Positions 33,462-43,954 of a stretch of DNA of 64,000 nt are shown in pieces. Within the stretch, counting starts at the first letter, position 1; every line of letters begins with the position of its first letter. The position numbers were made by a program, and so were the translations under genes. A model generated the notes under the pieces. The model was not told the DNA's origin, made no database searches, and saw only the letters and a program-made list of their open reading frames with translations. The DNA is from a bacterium (lineage in GTDB: Bacteria; Actinomycetota; Thermoleophilia; Solirubrobacterales; Solirubrobacteraceae): positions 1-64,000 of the forward strand of contig JAJPKQ010000022.1 of assembly GCA_021323635.1 (NCBI GenBank), read 5' to 3'.

Positions 33462-34358
33462 GTGCCAGAACGAGATGAATACATGCCCGGGGTGCCCTGC
33501 TGGGCGGACTTGGCCCACGCCGACGCCGATGCGGCCGCAGCCTTCTACGAAGGGCTCTTCGGCTGGGAGACGCAGAACGTGATACCGCCGGAGATCCCCG
33601 CCAAGTACCTGATCGCACGCCTGCGCGGCGGCACCGTCGCCGGGATCGGCACGCCGGCACCGGACGGGCTGCCGGCGGGCACCTGGTGCACATACATCCG
33701 CGTGGAGAGCGCCGATGAGGCGGCCGAGCGGGCGCACGCGGCGGGCGGCGCCGTCCTCGTCGCAGCGAAGGACGTCTTCGACGCCGGTCGCAGCGCGATC
33801 CTCGCCGATCCCGAGGGGGCGGCGTTTGCGGTCTGGGAGCCACGAGCCCAACGGGGCGCGCAGATCGTCAACGAGCACGGTGCGGTGAACTTCAACACCC
33901 TTGCGACGCGCGACGTCGAGCGCGCTGCCGCCTTCTACGGCGCCATTTTCGGCTGGGAGCTCAAGAGCTTTGGGCCGGGCGCGGAGATGTGGACGCTACC
34001 CGGCTATGGCGATGAGCTCGAGCGGGACAATCCCGGGCTGCGCAAGATGACAGCCGAGTACGGCGTGCCCGGATTCGAGGATGTCGTCGCGCAGGTTCGC
34101 CTGATCCCCGAGGAGCAGGTCGCGGCGCCGGCCGGCTGGAGCGTGACCTTCGCAGTCGACGACGCCGACGCGGCGGCAGAGCGCGCGCAGTCCCTCGGCG
34201 GGAGGGTCATCGCGCCTCCATTCGACGCTCCCTGGGTGCGCCTGACCGTGCTCGAAGACCCGCAGGGGGCGGAATTCCTGGCAAGCCACTTCAGGCCGCC
34301 CGCGGGCGTCGGCGAGCCCGCAGGCGGGAGCGCGGTCGGGGCGGGCGGCGACGACTGA
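33462..34358 (+). CDS. Two-domain VOC (glyoxalase-fold) protein
   Basis: 298 residues. Two VOC modules at about 8-128 and 140-280, each with the AAAFYEGLFGWE / AAAFYGAIFGWE helix and a DPEGAAFAVW / DPQGAEFLAS end strand. This repeat is typical of antibiotic- or hydroxylase-type VOC proteins of actinobacteria; specific activity is unknown. AAGGAG lies five bases before the GTG. It is divergent from the WYL regulator and followed by a strong hairpin. Confidence 0.9.
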   Translation: MPERDEYMPGVPCWADLAHADADAAAAFYEGLFGWETQNVIPPEIPAKYLIARLRGGTVAGIGTPAPDGLPAGTWCTYIRVESADEAAERAHAAGGAVLVAAKDVFDAGRSAILADPEGAAFAVWEPRAQRGAQIVNEHGAVNFNTLATRDVERAAAFYGAIFGWELKSFGPGAEMWTLPGYGDELERDNPGLRKMTAEYGVPGFEDVVAQVRLIPEEQVAAPAGWSVTFAVDDADAAAERAQSLGGRVIAPPFDAPWVRLTVLEDPQGAEFLASHFRPPAGVGEPAGGSAVGAGGDD

Positions 34359-34385
34359 GCCCAACGCGGGTCGAGGCGCAACGCT

Positions 34386-34428
34386 GACCCTGCGCGGGCT
34401 CGCCTCTTCAGAGCACCCGCGCAGGGTC
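34386..34428 (+). terminator. Hairpin after the VOC gene
   Basis: A perfect 13-bp inverted repeat (GACCCTGCGCGGG / CCCGCGCAGGGTC) with a 17-nt loop lies 28 nt after the VOC stop and 33 nt before the histidine kinase start. There is no T-tract. It separates the VOC gene from the two-component operon. Confidence 0.55.
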
Positions 34429-34460
34429 GCCCGGACCGCCGGCGCTGTCATCATTGGGAC

Positions 34461-35696
34461 ATGACGTCGCCAGCTGCCCGGCGCGGCGCGAGGCCCCTGC
34501 GCCGCGTCCCTGACCGCGCGGTCCTTGGCGGCGTCTGCGCGGGGATCGCCGAGCGCTTCGACTTAAGCCCGCTTGCCGCTCGCTTTCTGGTGATGGTCAC
34601 GCTTGCCGCGAGCGGCGTCGGCGTGGCCGGCTACGCTCTCGCCTGGGCGCTGATGCCGAGCGCCGAGAGCGAGGGTGAGGCGCACGCTTCGGGCCGCGAT
34701 TTGGCTGCAGCAGCTGCGCTGATCACGGCGCTGATCGCGATGATGGTGTTCATCGGCGTCGGCGCCCTGCCGATCGGCGACTGGTTCATGTGGTCGATCC
34801 CAATCGGGCTGATCGCGATGGCAACGATCTGGCGGCGCGAGCTCGGCCTCTATCGGCCGGCAGGCATGGAGCGCACAGCCGCGCAAGGCAGCGCCGGCGC
34901 GCGTGCACGCCTGCTCGAGCGACTGCGGGCGCTGATCGCGCTGCTCCTCGCCGGAGCGATCGCGGTATCGCTGCTGCACGGCTTCGGCGTGCAGCGCAAC
35001 CTTGGCCGTGCGCTTGACAGTGCGCTGATCATCGGCTCGGTGCTTGCGCTCGTGGTCGCGCCGCGCGTGATCGCGCTCGGGCGCAGCCTTGCCGCCGAAC
35101 GCGCGGTAAGGATCCGCGAGCAGGAGCGAGCCGAGCTGGCAGCGCACCTGCACGACTCGGTGCTCCAGACGCTCGCGCTGATCCAGCGGCGGGCTCCCGA
35201 CGCCCGCGAGGTCGCAGCGCTCGCACGTCGCCAGGAGCGCGAGCTGCGTCACTGGCTCTACGGCGGCCCACCGAGCGCTGCCGGCGGCTCGGCCGAGGAT
35301 GCGCTCCGCGCAGCGGCCGAGGAGGTGGAGCAGCGCCATCGCGTCCCGATCGAGGTCGTGATCGTGGGCCAGAGGCCGTTGGACGCGAAGGCTGAGGTGC
35401 TGGTGGCAGCCGCGCGCGAGGCGATGACCAACGCGGCAAAGTTCTCCGCCGGCGCACGGATCGACCTCTTTGCCGAGCTCTCGCCCGAGGGCATGGAGGT
35501 GTTCGTGCGCGATCGCGGTCCCGGCTTCGATCCCTCCCTGATCGCGCCCGATCGCCGCGGCGTGCGCGAGTCGATCCTCGCCCGCATGCAGCGCAACGAG
35601 GGCGAGGCTTTGATCCGCAGCGCACCCGGAGCCGGGACGGAGGTCGAGCTGAGAATCCCGGCCGCGCCCGCAGGTGCGAGGTCGGCCGTCCGATGA
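34461..35696 (+). CDS. PspC-domain sensor histidine kinase (HisKA_3/NarL-type)
   Basis: 411 residues. An N-terminal PspC domain (about 10-65, VPDRAVLGGVCAGIAERF with a helix) is followed by two more membrane segments (about 85-125 and 148-195), a HisKA_3 dimerisation region with the phospho-acceptor His in AELAAHLHDSVLQT, and a HATPase_c domain with AREAMTNAAKFS (N box) and VRDRGPGFD (G box). PspC fusions are typical of actinobacterial envelope-stress sensors. It overlaps the response regulator by 4 nt, so they are a co-translated pair. Confidence 0.92.
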   Translation: MTSPAARRGARPLRRVPDRAVLGGVCAGIAERFDLSPLAARFLVMVTLAASGVGVAGYALAWALMPSAESEGEAHASGRDLAAAAALITALIAMMVFIGVGALPIGDWFMWSIPIGLIAMATIWRRELGLYRPAGMERTAAQGSAGARARLLERLRALIALLLAGAIAVSLLHGFGVQRNLGRALDSALIIGSVLALVVAPRVIALGRSLAAERAVRIREQERAELAAHLHDSVLQTLALIQRRAPDAREVAALARRQERELRHWLYGGPPSAAGGSAEDALRAAAEEVEQRHRVPIEVVIVGQRPLDAKAEVLVAAAREAMTNAAKFSAGARIDLFAELSPEGMEVFVRDRGPGFDPSLIAPDRRGVRESILARMQRNEGEALIRSAPGAGTEVELRIPAAPAGARSAVR

Positions 35697-36346
35697 GCGC
35701 GTGCGTGCGGGTCGTGATCGTTGACGATCACGACCTCTTTCGCGCGGGCGTCCGCGCCGAGATAAAGGATCGCGTCGACGTCGTCGCGGAGGCGCGCAGC
35801 GTCGAGGAGGCGATCGCCGAGATCGCGGCGCAGCGCCCGGATGTCGTCTTGCTCGATGTCCACATGCCCGGCGGCGGCGGGGCTGAGGTGATCGCTGCGA
35901 CACTTGCCGAGAACCCGCAGGTGCGCTTTCTGGCGCTCTCGGTCTCCGACGCCGCCGAGGATGTGATCGCGCTGATCCGCGCGGGCGCGCGGGGATATGT
36001 CACCAAGTCGATCTCCGCGCAGGAGCTATCCGAAGCGATCGTCCGCGTAGCCGAGGGCGATGCGGTCTTTTCGCCGCGCCTTGCCGGCTTCGTCCTCGAC
36101 GCCTTCGCGCAGGAGGGCGCGATCGCGCAGACAGGCGAGGAGCTGCGGCGGCTGACGCCGCGCGAGCGGGAGATACTGCGTCATATCGCGCGCGGGTACA
36201 TGTACAAAGAGGTTGCGCAGCAGCTGGGGATCTCCGTCAAGACGGTGGAGGCGCACGTCTCCGCGGTCCTGCGCAAGCTGCAGCTCTCAAGTCGTCATGA
36301 GCTCAGCCGCTGGGCGCACCAGCGCAGGCTGGTGAGCTGGGACTGA
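35693..36346 (+). CDS. NarL/LuxR-family response regulator
   Basis: 217 residues. Receiver domain with the acidic pair VDDHD, phospho-acceptor Asp in VLLDVHMPG, and the Lys of YVTKSI. The C-terminal LuxR HTH (about 150-210) is LTPREREILRHIARGYMYKEVAQQLGISVKTVEAHVSAVLRKL. It would be phosphorylated by the overlapping PspC-kinase. The ABC transporter genes start 79 nt downstream on the same strand and are plausible targets or operon members. Confidence 0.95.
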   Translation: MSACVRVVIVDDHDLFRAGVRAEIKDRVDVVAEARSVEEAIAEIAAQRPDVVLLDVHMPGGGGAEVIAATLAENPQVRFLALSVSDAAEDVIALIRAGARGYVTKSISAQELSEAIVRVAEGDAVFSPRLAGFVLDAFAQEGAIAQTGEELRRLTPREREILRHIARGYMYKEVAQQLGISVKTVEAHVSAVLRKLQLSSRHELSRWAHQRRLVSWD

Positions 36347-36425
36347 GGCTGGTCTCCTCCAAGCGCGCACGCTCAGCGCCCTTAGGGGACATTCCCAGTT
36401 GGCCTGGATGGGGAGCGCGGGCACA

Positions 36426-37478
36426 ATGACGCCGATGAGCCAACAACCACCTATCGAGCAGGGCGCCGCAGGCGCGCCGCGGGCGCTCGCGATCGAGACC
36501 CGCGCCCTGACCAAGCGCTTCGGTGAGCGGACGGCGATCAACGGCGTCGACCTGCGCGTCCCTGCCGGCAGCGCGTTTGGCTTCCTCGGGCCCAACGGCG
36601 CGGGCAAGACGACGATGATCCGGATGCTGCTCGGCCTCACACAGGCTGACTCCGGCACGATGGCGCTGCTCGGACGGCCCCTCCCCGCCCAGCGCGCAGC
36701 GGCGCTCGCCCAGGTCGGGGCGATCGTCGAGGAGCCGCGCTTTCACCCCCAGCTCTCCGGCGAGGAGAACCTGCGCATCATCGCCGCTGCGCGCGGCGCG
36801 CAGGTGCGCGCACGCATCGGCGGGGCCCTTGAGCGCGTCGGGCTCGCCGCCCGCGGCGATGAGAAGGTCAAGCGCTACTCGCTGGGCATGCGCCAGCGCC
36901 TGGGCGTCGCGCGCTGCCTGCTCGCAGACCCCAAGCTGCTGATCCTCGATGAGCCGACCAACGGCCTTGACCCCGGCGGCATCCAGGAGTTCCGGCAGAT
37001 GATCCGAGCGATGGTCGAGGAGGAGGGCCGCACCGTCTTCCTCTCCTCGCACCTGCTCGATGAGGTTGAAAAGATCTGCGACGCCGCGGCGATCGTCGAC
37101 CGCGGCCGGGTCGTCGCTCAGGGGCCGATCGCCGAGCTGGCGGCAGGCGCAAGCCGCCAGGAGCTGATCATCGGCGTCGATGACCAGGCGCTTGCGCTGC
37201 GCGCGCTGCAGGCAAGCGCGCTGGTCGCCGATGTGCGTTCCGAGGAAGGCGCCCTGCGCGTGGCGCTCAGCGGCGATCCCTCCTGCGCTGCGGCGCTCAA
37301 TGCCGAGCTGGTGAGAGCGGGCGTCGGCGTGATGCGCTTGGAGCCGGTGCGCCAGAGCCTCGAGCAGCGCTTTCTGGAGGTGGTCTCTGGACTGCGCGCC
37401 CCGGAGCAAGGCGGCGCGCATGAGGTCCGGGCAGCTGAGGGGCTGCAGCGCTGTGAGGACGGAGGGGCAGGGCGATGA
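36426..37478 (+). CDS. ABC transporter ATP-binding protein
   Basis: About 350 residues. The nucleotide-binding domain has Walker A GPNGAGKTT, signature YSLGMRQR, Walker B LLILDEPTNGLDP and H-loop LSSHLLDE; a 70-residue C-terminal regulatory extension follows, as in DrrA/BcrA-type exporters. The ATG at 36426 has GGGAG about ten bases upstream; the track start at 36399 is less likely, and an ATG at 36435 is possible. Paired with the permease by a 4-nt overlap, forming a simple efflux or signalling ABC system behind the two-component pair. Confidence 0.92.
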   Translation: MTPMSQQPPIEQGAAGAPRALAIETRALTKRFGERTAINGVDLRVPAGSAFGFLGPNGAGKTTMIRMLLGLTQADSGTMALLGRPLPAQRAAALAQVGAIVEEPRFHPQLSGEENLRIIAAARGAQVRARIGGALERVGLAARGDEKVKRYSLGMRQRLGVARCLLADPKLLILDEPTNGLDPGGIQEFRQMIRAMVEEEGRTVFLSSHLLDEVEKICDAAAIVDRGRVVAQGPIAELAAGASRQELIIGVDDQALALRALQASALVADVRSEEGALRVALSGDPSCAAALNAELVRAGVGVMRLEPVRQSLEQRFLEVVSGLRAPEQGGAHEVRAAEGLQRCEDGGAGR

Positions 37479-38344
37479 GCACGGAGCCCTCCGCCGTGCA
37501 GGCTACAGACCAGCAAGCGAGGCGCTCGGCAGGGCGGGGCGGGGCGCCTGGACGCCCCTCCTATGTGGCCGTGGCGGCACAGATGGTCGGCGCCGACGTG
37601 CTCAAGCTGCGCAAGAAGCTGGGCATAATGATCTGGTCGTCGGTGCTTGCGCTCGGCCCGCTTGTGATCTTCTTCATCGTCAGGGCCGCACAGCACGCCT
37701 CAAACGCAGCCAAGTACCCGCCTGCAGGCGGCATGAGCGGCTTTCATGACAGCATCCGTCTGCTGGCGCTCTTCTTCGGTCCGCTTGCCGCGATCCTGAT
37801 CGGCGTCGAGGCGGGCGCCGGCGACGTTGCCGCCGGGGTCTTTCGCGACCTTGTCGCCACCGGGCGCTCGCGCCTGGCGCTCTTTGCCTCGCGCGTCCCC
37901 GCCGCGTTGCTGATCGCGCTGCTCATCACGACGATCTCCTACGCGCTGCTTGCGATCTGCACCTATGCGCTGGCCTCCGGCTCCGCGACCCCTGATGCGA
38001 CGCTGATGCTCAACGGCTACGGCTTCTCGGTGCTTGCGACGCTGGTCGTCGCGACGGTCGCTGTCGGCTTCGGCGCGCTCAGCGCCTCACGGCCGGCGGC
38101 ACTGACGGTGCTGATCGGCTGGCAGTTGGTCGCCAGCCCGATCCTCGCCGCCGTCAGCTCGCTTGGCAGCGCGCGCAAGCCACTGCTCAGCGAGGCGATC
38201 GCCAACTTCAGCCCGATCGCGGTCGGCGGCGCTCATGGCGGGTCGGTGGCGATGTCAGAGGGCACGGCCCTGGCGGTGCTCGCTCTCTGGCTTGTCGTAT
38301 TCACCGCCCTGGGCGCCTGGCGCACGCGCACGATGGACGCCTGA
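37475..38344 (+). CDS. ABC transporter permease (ABC-2 type)
   Basis: 289 residues with six hydrophobic helices spread from about residue 48 to the end, the first in IMIWSSVLALGPLVIFFIV. The N-terminal 45 residues are hydrophilic. Length and layout match the ABC-2 permeases that pair with DrrA-like ATPases. It overlaps the ATPase gene by ATGA. The stop faces the thiC stop at a distance of 12 nt. Confidence 0.85.
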   Translation: MSTEPSAVQATDQQARRSAGRGGAPGRPSYVAVAAQMVGADVLKLRKKLGIMIWSSVLALGPLVIFFIVRAAQHASNAAKYPPAGGMSGFHDSIRLLALFFGPLAAILIGVEAGAGDVAAGVFRDLVATGRSRLALFASRVPAALLIALLITTISYALLAICTYALASGSATPDATLMLNGYGFSVLATLVVATVAVGFGALSASRPAALTVLIGWQLVASPILAAVSSLGSARKPLLSEAIANFSPIAVGGAHGGSVAMSEGTALAVLALWLVVFTALGAWRTRTMDA

Positions 38345-38356
38345 GGGCCCCGGCGC

Positions 38357-39828
<1,472 letters not shown>

Positions 39829-39849
39829 CGTTTCGACTGCTGACGCTGC

Positions 39850-40506
39850 TCATGGTGACACAACGCCTGCGCCCTCCCCTGCGGCGCCCTGCTGCAGCGC
39901 GCCGGCAGCGATCGCGATCAGCTCGACGCAGCGCTCCAGCGCAAGCGCCGTGGAGTCGATCATCAGCTGGTAGAGGGATGGGTCGCGCATGTCTGCGCCG
40001 TAGAAGCGCTGGGCGTATGCGCCGTGCGCGCGGTCGCTCTCGCGCAGCCGACGCTCGGCGTCTGCGCGGTCGAGCCCCTCGAGCGCCATCGCCTGAGCCA
40101 CCCGCCGCTCGCGCGGCCCGTCCAGCCGCACGCGCAGCACGCCGGGCTCCTCGCGCAGGATGAAGGCGGCGGCGCGACCGAGGATCACTCCCTGGCCGCT
40201 CGCCGCCTGGCGTCGCACGACCTCCTCGGTGGCCTGCTGGAAGTCCTCGGCGAGCGGCCCCTCCGCGGGCAGGGCGGCCGGCACATAGGCGTCCGCCGCG
40301 CGAAAGGAGGCAAGCAGGCGCGCCAGCAGACCCGCCTCGGCGCGCTCATCGCAGCGCTCGGCCTCATCGAGCGGAACCTGCAGCTGAGCGGCGACCGAGG
40401 CTGGGATCGCGCGATCAAGGAAGGGCACGCCCAGGCGCCTGGCGAGCGCCGGGGCGATGCGGCTGCCGCCGGCGCCATAGCTCGCTGAGATCGCGACCAC
40501 CGTCAT
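39850..40506 (-). CDS. Cytidylate kinase-like family protein
   Basis: 218 residues. A P-loop variant ASYGAGGSRIAPALARRLGVPFLDR begins the protein, then helices with an RRQAASGQGVILGRAAAFIL strand, a DGPRERRV lid-like segment and the AHGAYAQRFYGADMRDPSLYQLMIDS motif, the pattern of the cytidylate-kinase-like family PF13189. Biochemical role unknown; it is not the housekeeping Cmk. It overlaps the MFS gene stop by 4 nt (translational coupling) and is followed by the TPP riboswitch. Confidence 0.85.
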   Translation of the reverse strand: MTVVAISASYGAGGSRIAPALARRLGVPFLDRAIPASVAAQLQVPLDEAERCDERAEAGLLARLLASFRAADAYVPAALPAEGPLAEDFQQATEEVVRRQAASGQGVILGRAAAFILREEPGVLRVRLDGPRERRVAQAMALEGLDRADAERRLRESDRAHGAYAQRFYGADMRDPSLYQLMIDSTALALERCVELIAIAAGALQQGAAGEGAGVVSP

Positions 40507-42281
40507 CTTCCCCTCCTCGCGGGGGCTCTCGCGCGCGCGCTGCGCTCAGGCTGCGAGCCGCCCGGACCGGCGGCGATCGCCGCGTCCGCGGGGATCTGCA
40601 TGCCCCTTTTGCGCTCTGCATCCGGCCCGTAGTGGTAGCGGCCGCCGCGCAGCCAGAAGGCGCCGGCGGCGATCAGGCAGCCTGCCGCGGCAAAGGCGAA
40701 GACCGCGCCCAGCGCGCTTGCGAAGGGGCCGGTCAGCAGGTGGGGAAAGAACGCGCGCCCGGTCAGCGTCGCGAGCTGGCCGGCGGGCAGCGAGTGCGCA
40801 AGCGAGCCCCCAAGCAGGATCTTGACCGGGTTGTAGCCCAGAAAGGCCGCAAAGAGGCTTGCGACGGGCGGCAGGTGGGCGAGCGCCGCCGCCTGCGTCG
40901 CGGGCACGCCATGTGCCTGCAGGCCGCTGCGCAGCGCACCCGGCAGGCTCGATGAGAGCGCGGCGATCAGGATCGAGAAGAAGATGCCGATCGAGAGCAC
41001 CATCGCGGCATTCTGAAAGGTTGCGTTCATCCCCGCGCCCGCGCCGCGGTCGGAGGGCGGCAGGCTGTTCATCACCCCGGCGCGGTTCGGAGAGGCGAAG
41101 AGCCCCATGCCGATCCCGTTCACCACCAGCAGCGCCGCGAAGTCGGGGTAGTAGAAGCTCACGGGCAGCAGCGTCAGCAGGGCGAAGGAGAGCGCCGCGA
41201 GGAGCATGCCACCGGTGGCAAATGGCCGCGCGCCGAAACGGTCGGAGAGATAGCCCGAGAGCGGCCCCGCGAACAGGAAGCCGACCGTCAGCGGCAGCAT
41301 GTAGATGCCCGCCCACAGCGGCGTTTCCGCGAAGGAGTACCCGTGCAGGGGCAGCCAGATCCCCTGCAGCCAGATGATCAGCACGAACTGCATGCCGCCG
41401 CGGGCGATCGCGGAGAGCAGCGTCGCCAGGTTGCCGGCGGCGAAGGCGCGGATGCGAAAGAGACGCAGGTGGAACATCGGCTCTGCCACCTTGAGCTCGA
41501 TCATGCCGAAGAGCGCCAGCACCGCCACGCCGCCGATGATCTCACCGAGCACGCTCGGCGAGCTCCAGCTCATGCTCTGGCGGCCATAGGGCTGGATGCC
41601 GTAGGTGATGCCCACCATCAGCGAGATCAGGCCGGCCGCAAAGGTCAAGTTACCCGCCCAGTCGATGCGCACATGCGAGCGTGGACGCAGGTCGCGCAGC
41701 TTCAGGTAGGCCCAAGCCGTCCCGAACAGCCCGACCGGGACGGAGACCAGGAAGACCAACCGCCAGTCCACGGGCGCCAGCACGCCGCCGATGATCAGCC
41801 CCAGGAACGAGCCCGCGATCGCCGCGACCCCGTTGATGCCGAGCGCGAGCCCGCGCTGGTGCACCGGGAAGGCATCGGTGAGGATCGCTGCGGAGTTGGC
41901 GAAGAGCATCGCGCCGCCCACCCCCTGGCCCACACGCATCCCGATCAGCCACAGCGCACCGCCCGATCCGCGCATCGGCGTCGCGGCAAGGAGAATCGAG
42001 AAGAGCGTGAAGACCGCAAAGCCGAGGTTGTAGATGCGCACCCGCCCATACATGTCGCCGAGGCGGCCGAGCGCGACGACAAGCACGGCGGTGACGATCA
42101 GAAAGCCAAGGATCATCCACAGCAGGTAGTTGGTGTTGCCGGGCGCAAGCGGGTCGATGTGGATGCCCCGGAAGATGTCGGGCAGCGCAATCAGGATGAT
42201 CGAGGAGTTGATCGTCGCCAATAGCATCCCGATCGTCGTGTTGGAGAGCGCAATCCACTTGTAGTGGGGCGCTCCCGCCAT
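40503..42281 (-). CDS. DHA2-type MFS transporter (14 helices)
   Basis: 592 residues from the ATG at 42281. About 14 hydrophobic helices with the DHA2 motifs LGRLGDMYGRVRIYNLG (motif A) and MRVGQGVGGAMLFANSAAIL (motif C region). The C-terminal tail is basic. DHA2 carriers export drugs and cationic or lipophilic compounds by proton antiport. The pgi stop overlaps its start (TGATG); the downstream kinase-like gene overlaps its stop. The track start at 42419 lies inside pgi and is not supported. Confidence 0.88.
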   Translation of the reverse strand: MAGAPHYKWIALSNTTIGMLLATINSSIILIALPDIFRGIHIDPLAPGNTNYLLWMILGFLIVTAVLVVALGRLGDMYGRVRIYNLGFAVFTLFSILLAATPMRGSGGALWLIGMRVGQGVGGAMLFANSAAILTDAFPVHQRGLALGINGVAAIAGSFLGLIIGGVLAPVDWRLVFLVSVPVGLFGTAWAYLKLRDLRPRSHVRIDWAGNLTFAAGLISLMVGITYGIQPYGRQSMSWSSPSVLGEIIGGVAVLALFGMIELKVAEPMFHLRLFRIRAFAAGNLATLLSAIARGGMQFVLIIWLQGIWLPLHGYSFAETPLWAGIYMLPLTVGFLFAGPLSGYLSDRFGARPFATGGMLLAALSFALLTLLPVSFYYPDFAALLVVNGIGMGLFASPNRAGVMNSLPPSDRGAGAGMNATFQNAAMVLSIGIFFSILIAALSSSLPGALRSGLQAHGVPATQAAALAHLPPVASLFAAFLGYNPVKILLGGSLAHSLPAGQLATLTGRAFFPHLLTGPFASALGAVFAFAAAGCLIAAGAFWLRGGRYHYGPDAERKRGMQIPADAAIAAGPGGSQPERSARARAPARRGR

Positions 42282-43954
42282 CACTGCCGTCCGCGTGCTC
42301 GCCGATAGCGGCGGATCAGCTCGCTCGTGGAGGAGTCGTGGCGCTGGTCTGAGCCCTCGGCGGCGCTGAGCTCTGCCGCGATGCGCCGGGCAAGGATCTT
42401 GCCCAGCTCCACGCCCCACTGATCAAAGGAGTCGATGCCCCAGAGCACCCCCTGGGTGAATACGGAGTGCTCGTAGAGGGCAACCAGCCGCCCGAGGTTG
42501 CGCGGGTCGAGGCGCTCCAGCAGCAGCGTGCTGGTCGGGCGATTGCCCGCGCAGACGCGGTGTGGGATCTGCTGCTCGGGGGCGCCTTCCTCGCGCAGCT
42601 GTTGCGCGGAGCGCCCGAAGGCAAGCGCCTCCCCCTGGGCGAAGAGGTTTGCGATCAGCAGGTCGTGCTGATCGGCGTGCTCTGAGAGCGGCTCAGCGAA
42701 GCCGATCAGGTCGCAGGGCACGATCCGCGTGCCCTGATGCAGGAGCTGGTAGAAGGCGTGCTGTCCGTTCGTGCCCGGCTGTCCCCAGACGATCGCGCCG
42801 GTGCCGTGAGCGACCGGGTCGCCAGCGAGCGTCACGTGCTTGCCGTTGCTCTCCATCTCCAGCTGCTGCAGATAGGCCGGAAAGCGCTCCAGGCGTGCCG
42901 CATAGGGGAGGATCGCTCTGCTTTCGGCACCCACGATGTCGGCGTTCCAGACGGCAAGCAGCCCCATCAGCGCAGGAATGTTGCGCTCCAGCGTCGTGCT
43001 GCGGAAATGCTCGTCCACGTCGCGGAAGCCCGCGAGCATCTCCGCGAAGCGCTCGGGGCCGATGAGGGCCATCAGCGAGAGGCCGATCGCCGAGTCGTAG
43101 GAGTAGCGCCCGCCGACCCACTCCCAGATCGGGAGCATGTTGCGCTCCTCGATCCCGAACTCCCGGACGCCCTGCGCGTTGGTGGAGACCGCGACAAAGT
43201 GCGCAGCTACCGCCTCCTCGCCCGCGCCGAGGCCCTCAAGCAGCCAGCGACGCGCAGCGGTCGCGTTGACAAGCGTCTCCTGCGTGTGCCAGCTCTTGGA
43301 GCAGACGACAAAGAGCGTCCGCGCCGGATCGAGGCCGAGGAGCGCGCGCCGCAGGTCCGCGCCATCGACGTTGGAGACGAAGCGCACCGCGATCTCAGCG
43401 ACTGCGAAGTCAGCAAGCGCTTCGCAGGCCATCGCCGGGCCCAGATGCGAGCCGCCGATGCCGATGTTCACGACGCTCGTGATGCGCTCGCCGGTGTGTC
43501 CGCGCCAGCTGCCGGTGTGCAGCGCGCGCACGAGCTCCTCGCAGCGGGCGCGCACGGCGTGCACCTCGGCCACGACATCGCTGCCATCGACGAGGATCGG
43601 CTCGCTCGCGGGCGCGCGCAGCGCGATGTGCAGCGCCGGGCGATCCTCGGAGACGTTGATCCGCTGCGCGGCGAACATCGCCTCGATGCGCTCCGGCAGG
43701 CCGCTTGCGCGCGCCAGCGCGCAGAGGGAGTCGATCGCCTCAGCGTCGATGCGCTGCTTGGAGTAGTCGAGGTAGATGCCCGCTCCCTCCGCCGTCAGCC
43801 GTCTGCCGCGCTCCGGCTGCTCGGCGAAGAGCTCAGCGAGCGTCTTCGCGCGCAGCCTCAGCCAGTGGCGGGCGAGCGCATCCCACGCTGCGCTCGTGGC
43901 GGCTGATTCGGTGGCTGCTGCGGAGAAGCTCAGCGTGCTTGCCTGCGCTTTCAC
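42281..43954 (-). CDS. pgi: Glucose-6-phosphate isomerase
   Basis: 557 residues, full length. Signature regions are present: VNIGIGGSHLGP, FVVCSKSWHTQETL, the GGRYSYDSAIGLSLM strand, the catalytic Glu/His segment MESNGKHV, GQPGTNGQHAFYQLLHQGT, and the end motif SFDQWGVELGK. It links glycolysis to sugar-nucleotide supply for the glycan locus. The only usable start before the conserved helix (WDALARHWLRL) is a GTG at 43954, which makes the gene overlap the upstream MFS gene by 122 nt in another frame. Confidence 0.96.
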   Translation of the reverse strand: MKAQASTLSFSAAATESAATSAAWDALARHWLRLRAKTLAELFAEQPERGRRLTAEGAGIYLDYSKQRIDAEAIDSLCALARASGLPERIEAMFAAQRINVSEDRPALHIALRAPASEPILVDGSDVVAEVHAVRARCEELVRALHTGSWRGHTGERITSVVNIGIGGSHLGPAMACEALADFAVAEIAVRFVSNVDGADLRRALLGLDPARTLFVVCSKSWHTQETLVNATAARRWLLEGLGAGEEAVAAHFVAVSTNAQGVREFGIEERNMLPIWEWVGGRYSYDSAIGLSLMALIGPERFAEMLAGFRDVDEHFRSTTLERNIPALMGLLAVWNADIVGAESRAILPYAARLERFPAYLQQLEMESNGKHVTLAGDPVAHGTGAIVWGQPGTNGQHAFYQLLHQGTRIVPCDLIGFAEPLSEHADQHDLLIANLFAQGEALAFGRSAQQLREEGAPEQQIPHRVCAGNRPTSTLLLERLDPRNLGRLVALYEHSVFTQGVLWGIDSFDQWGVELGKILARRIAAELSAAEGSDQRHDSSTSELIRRYRRARGRQ

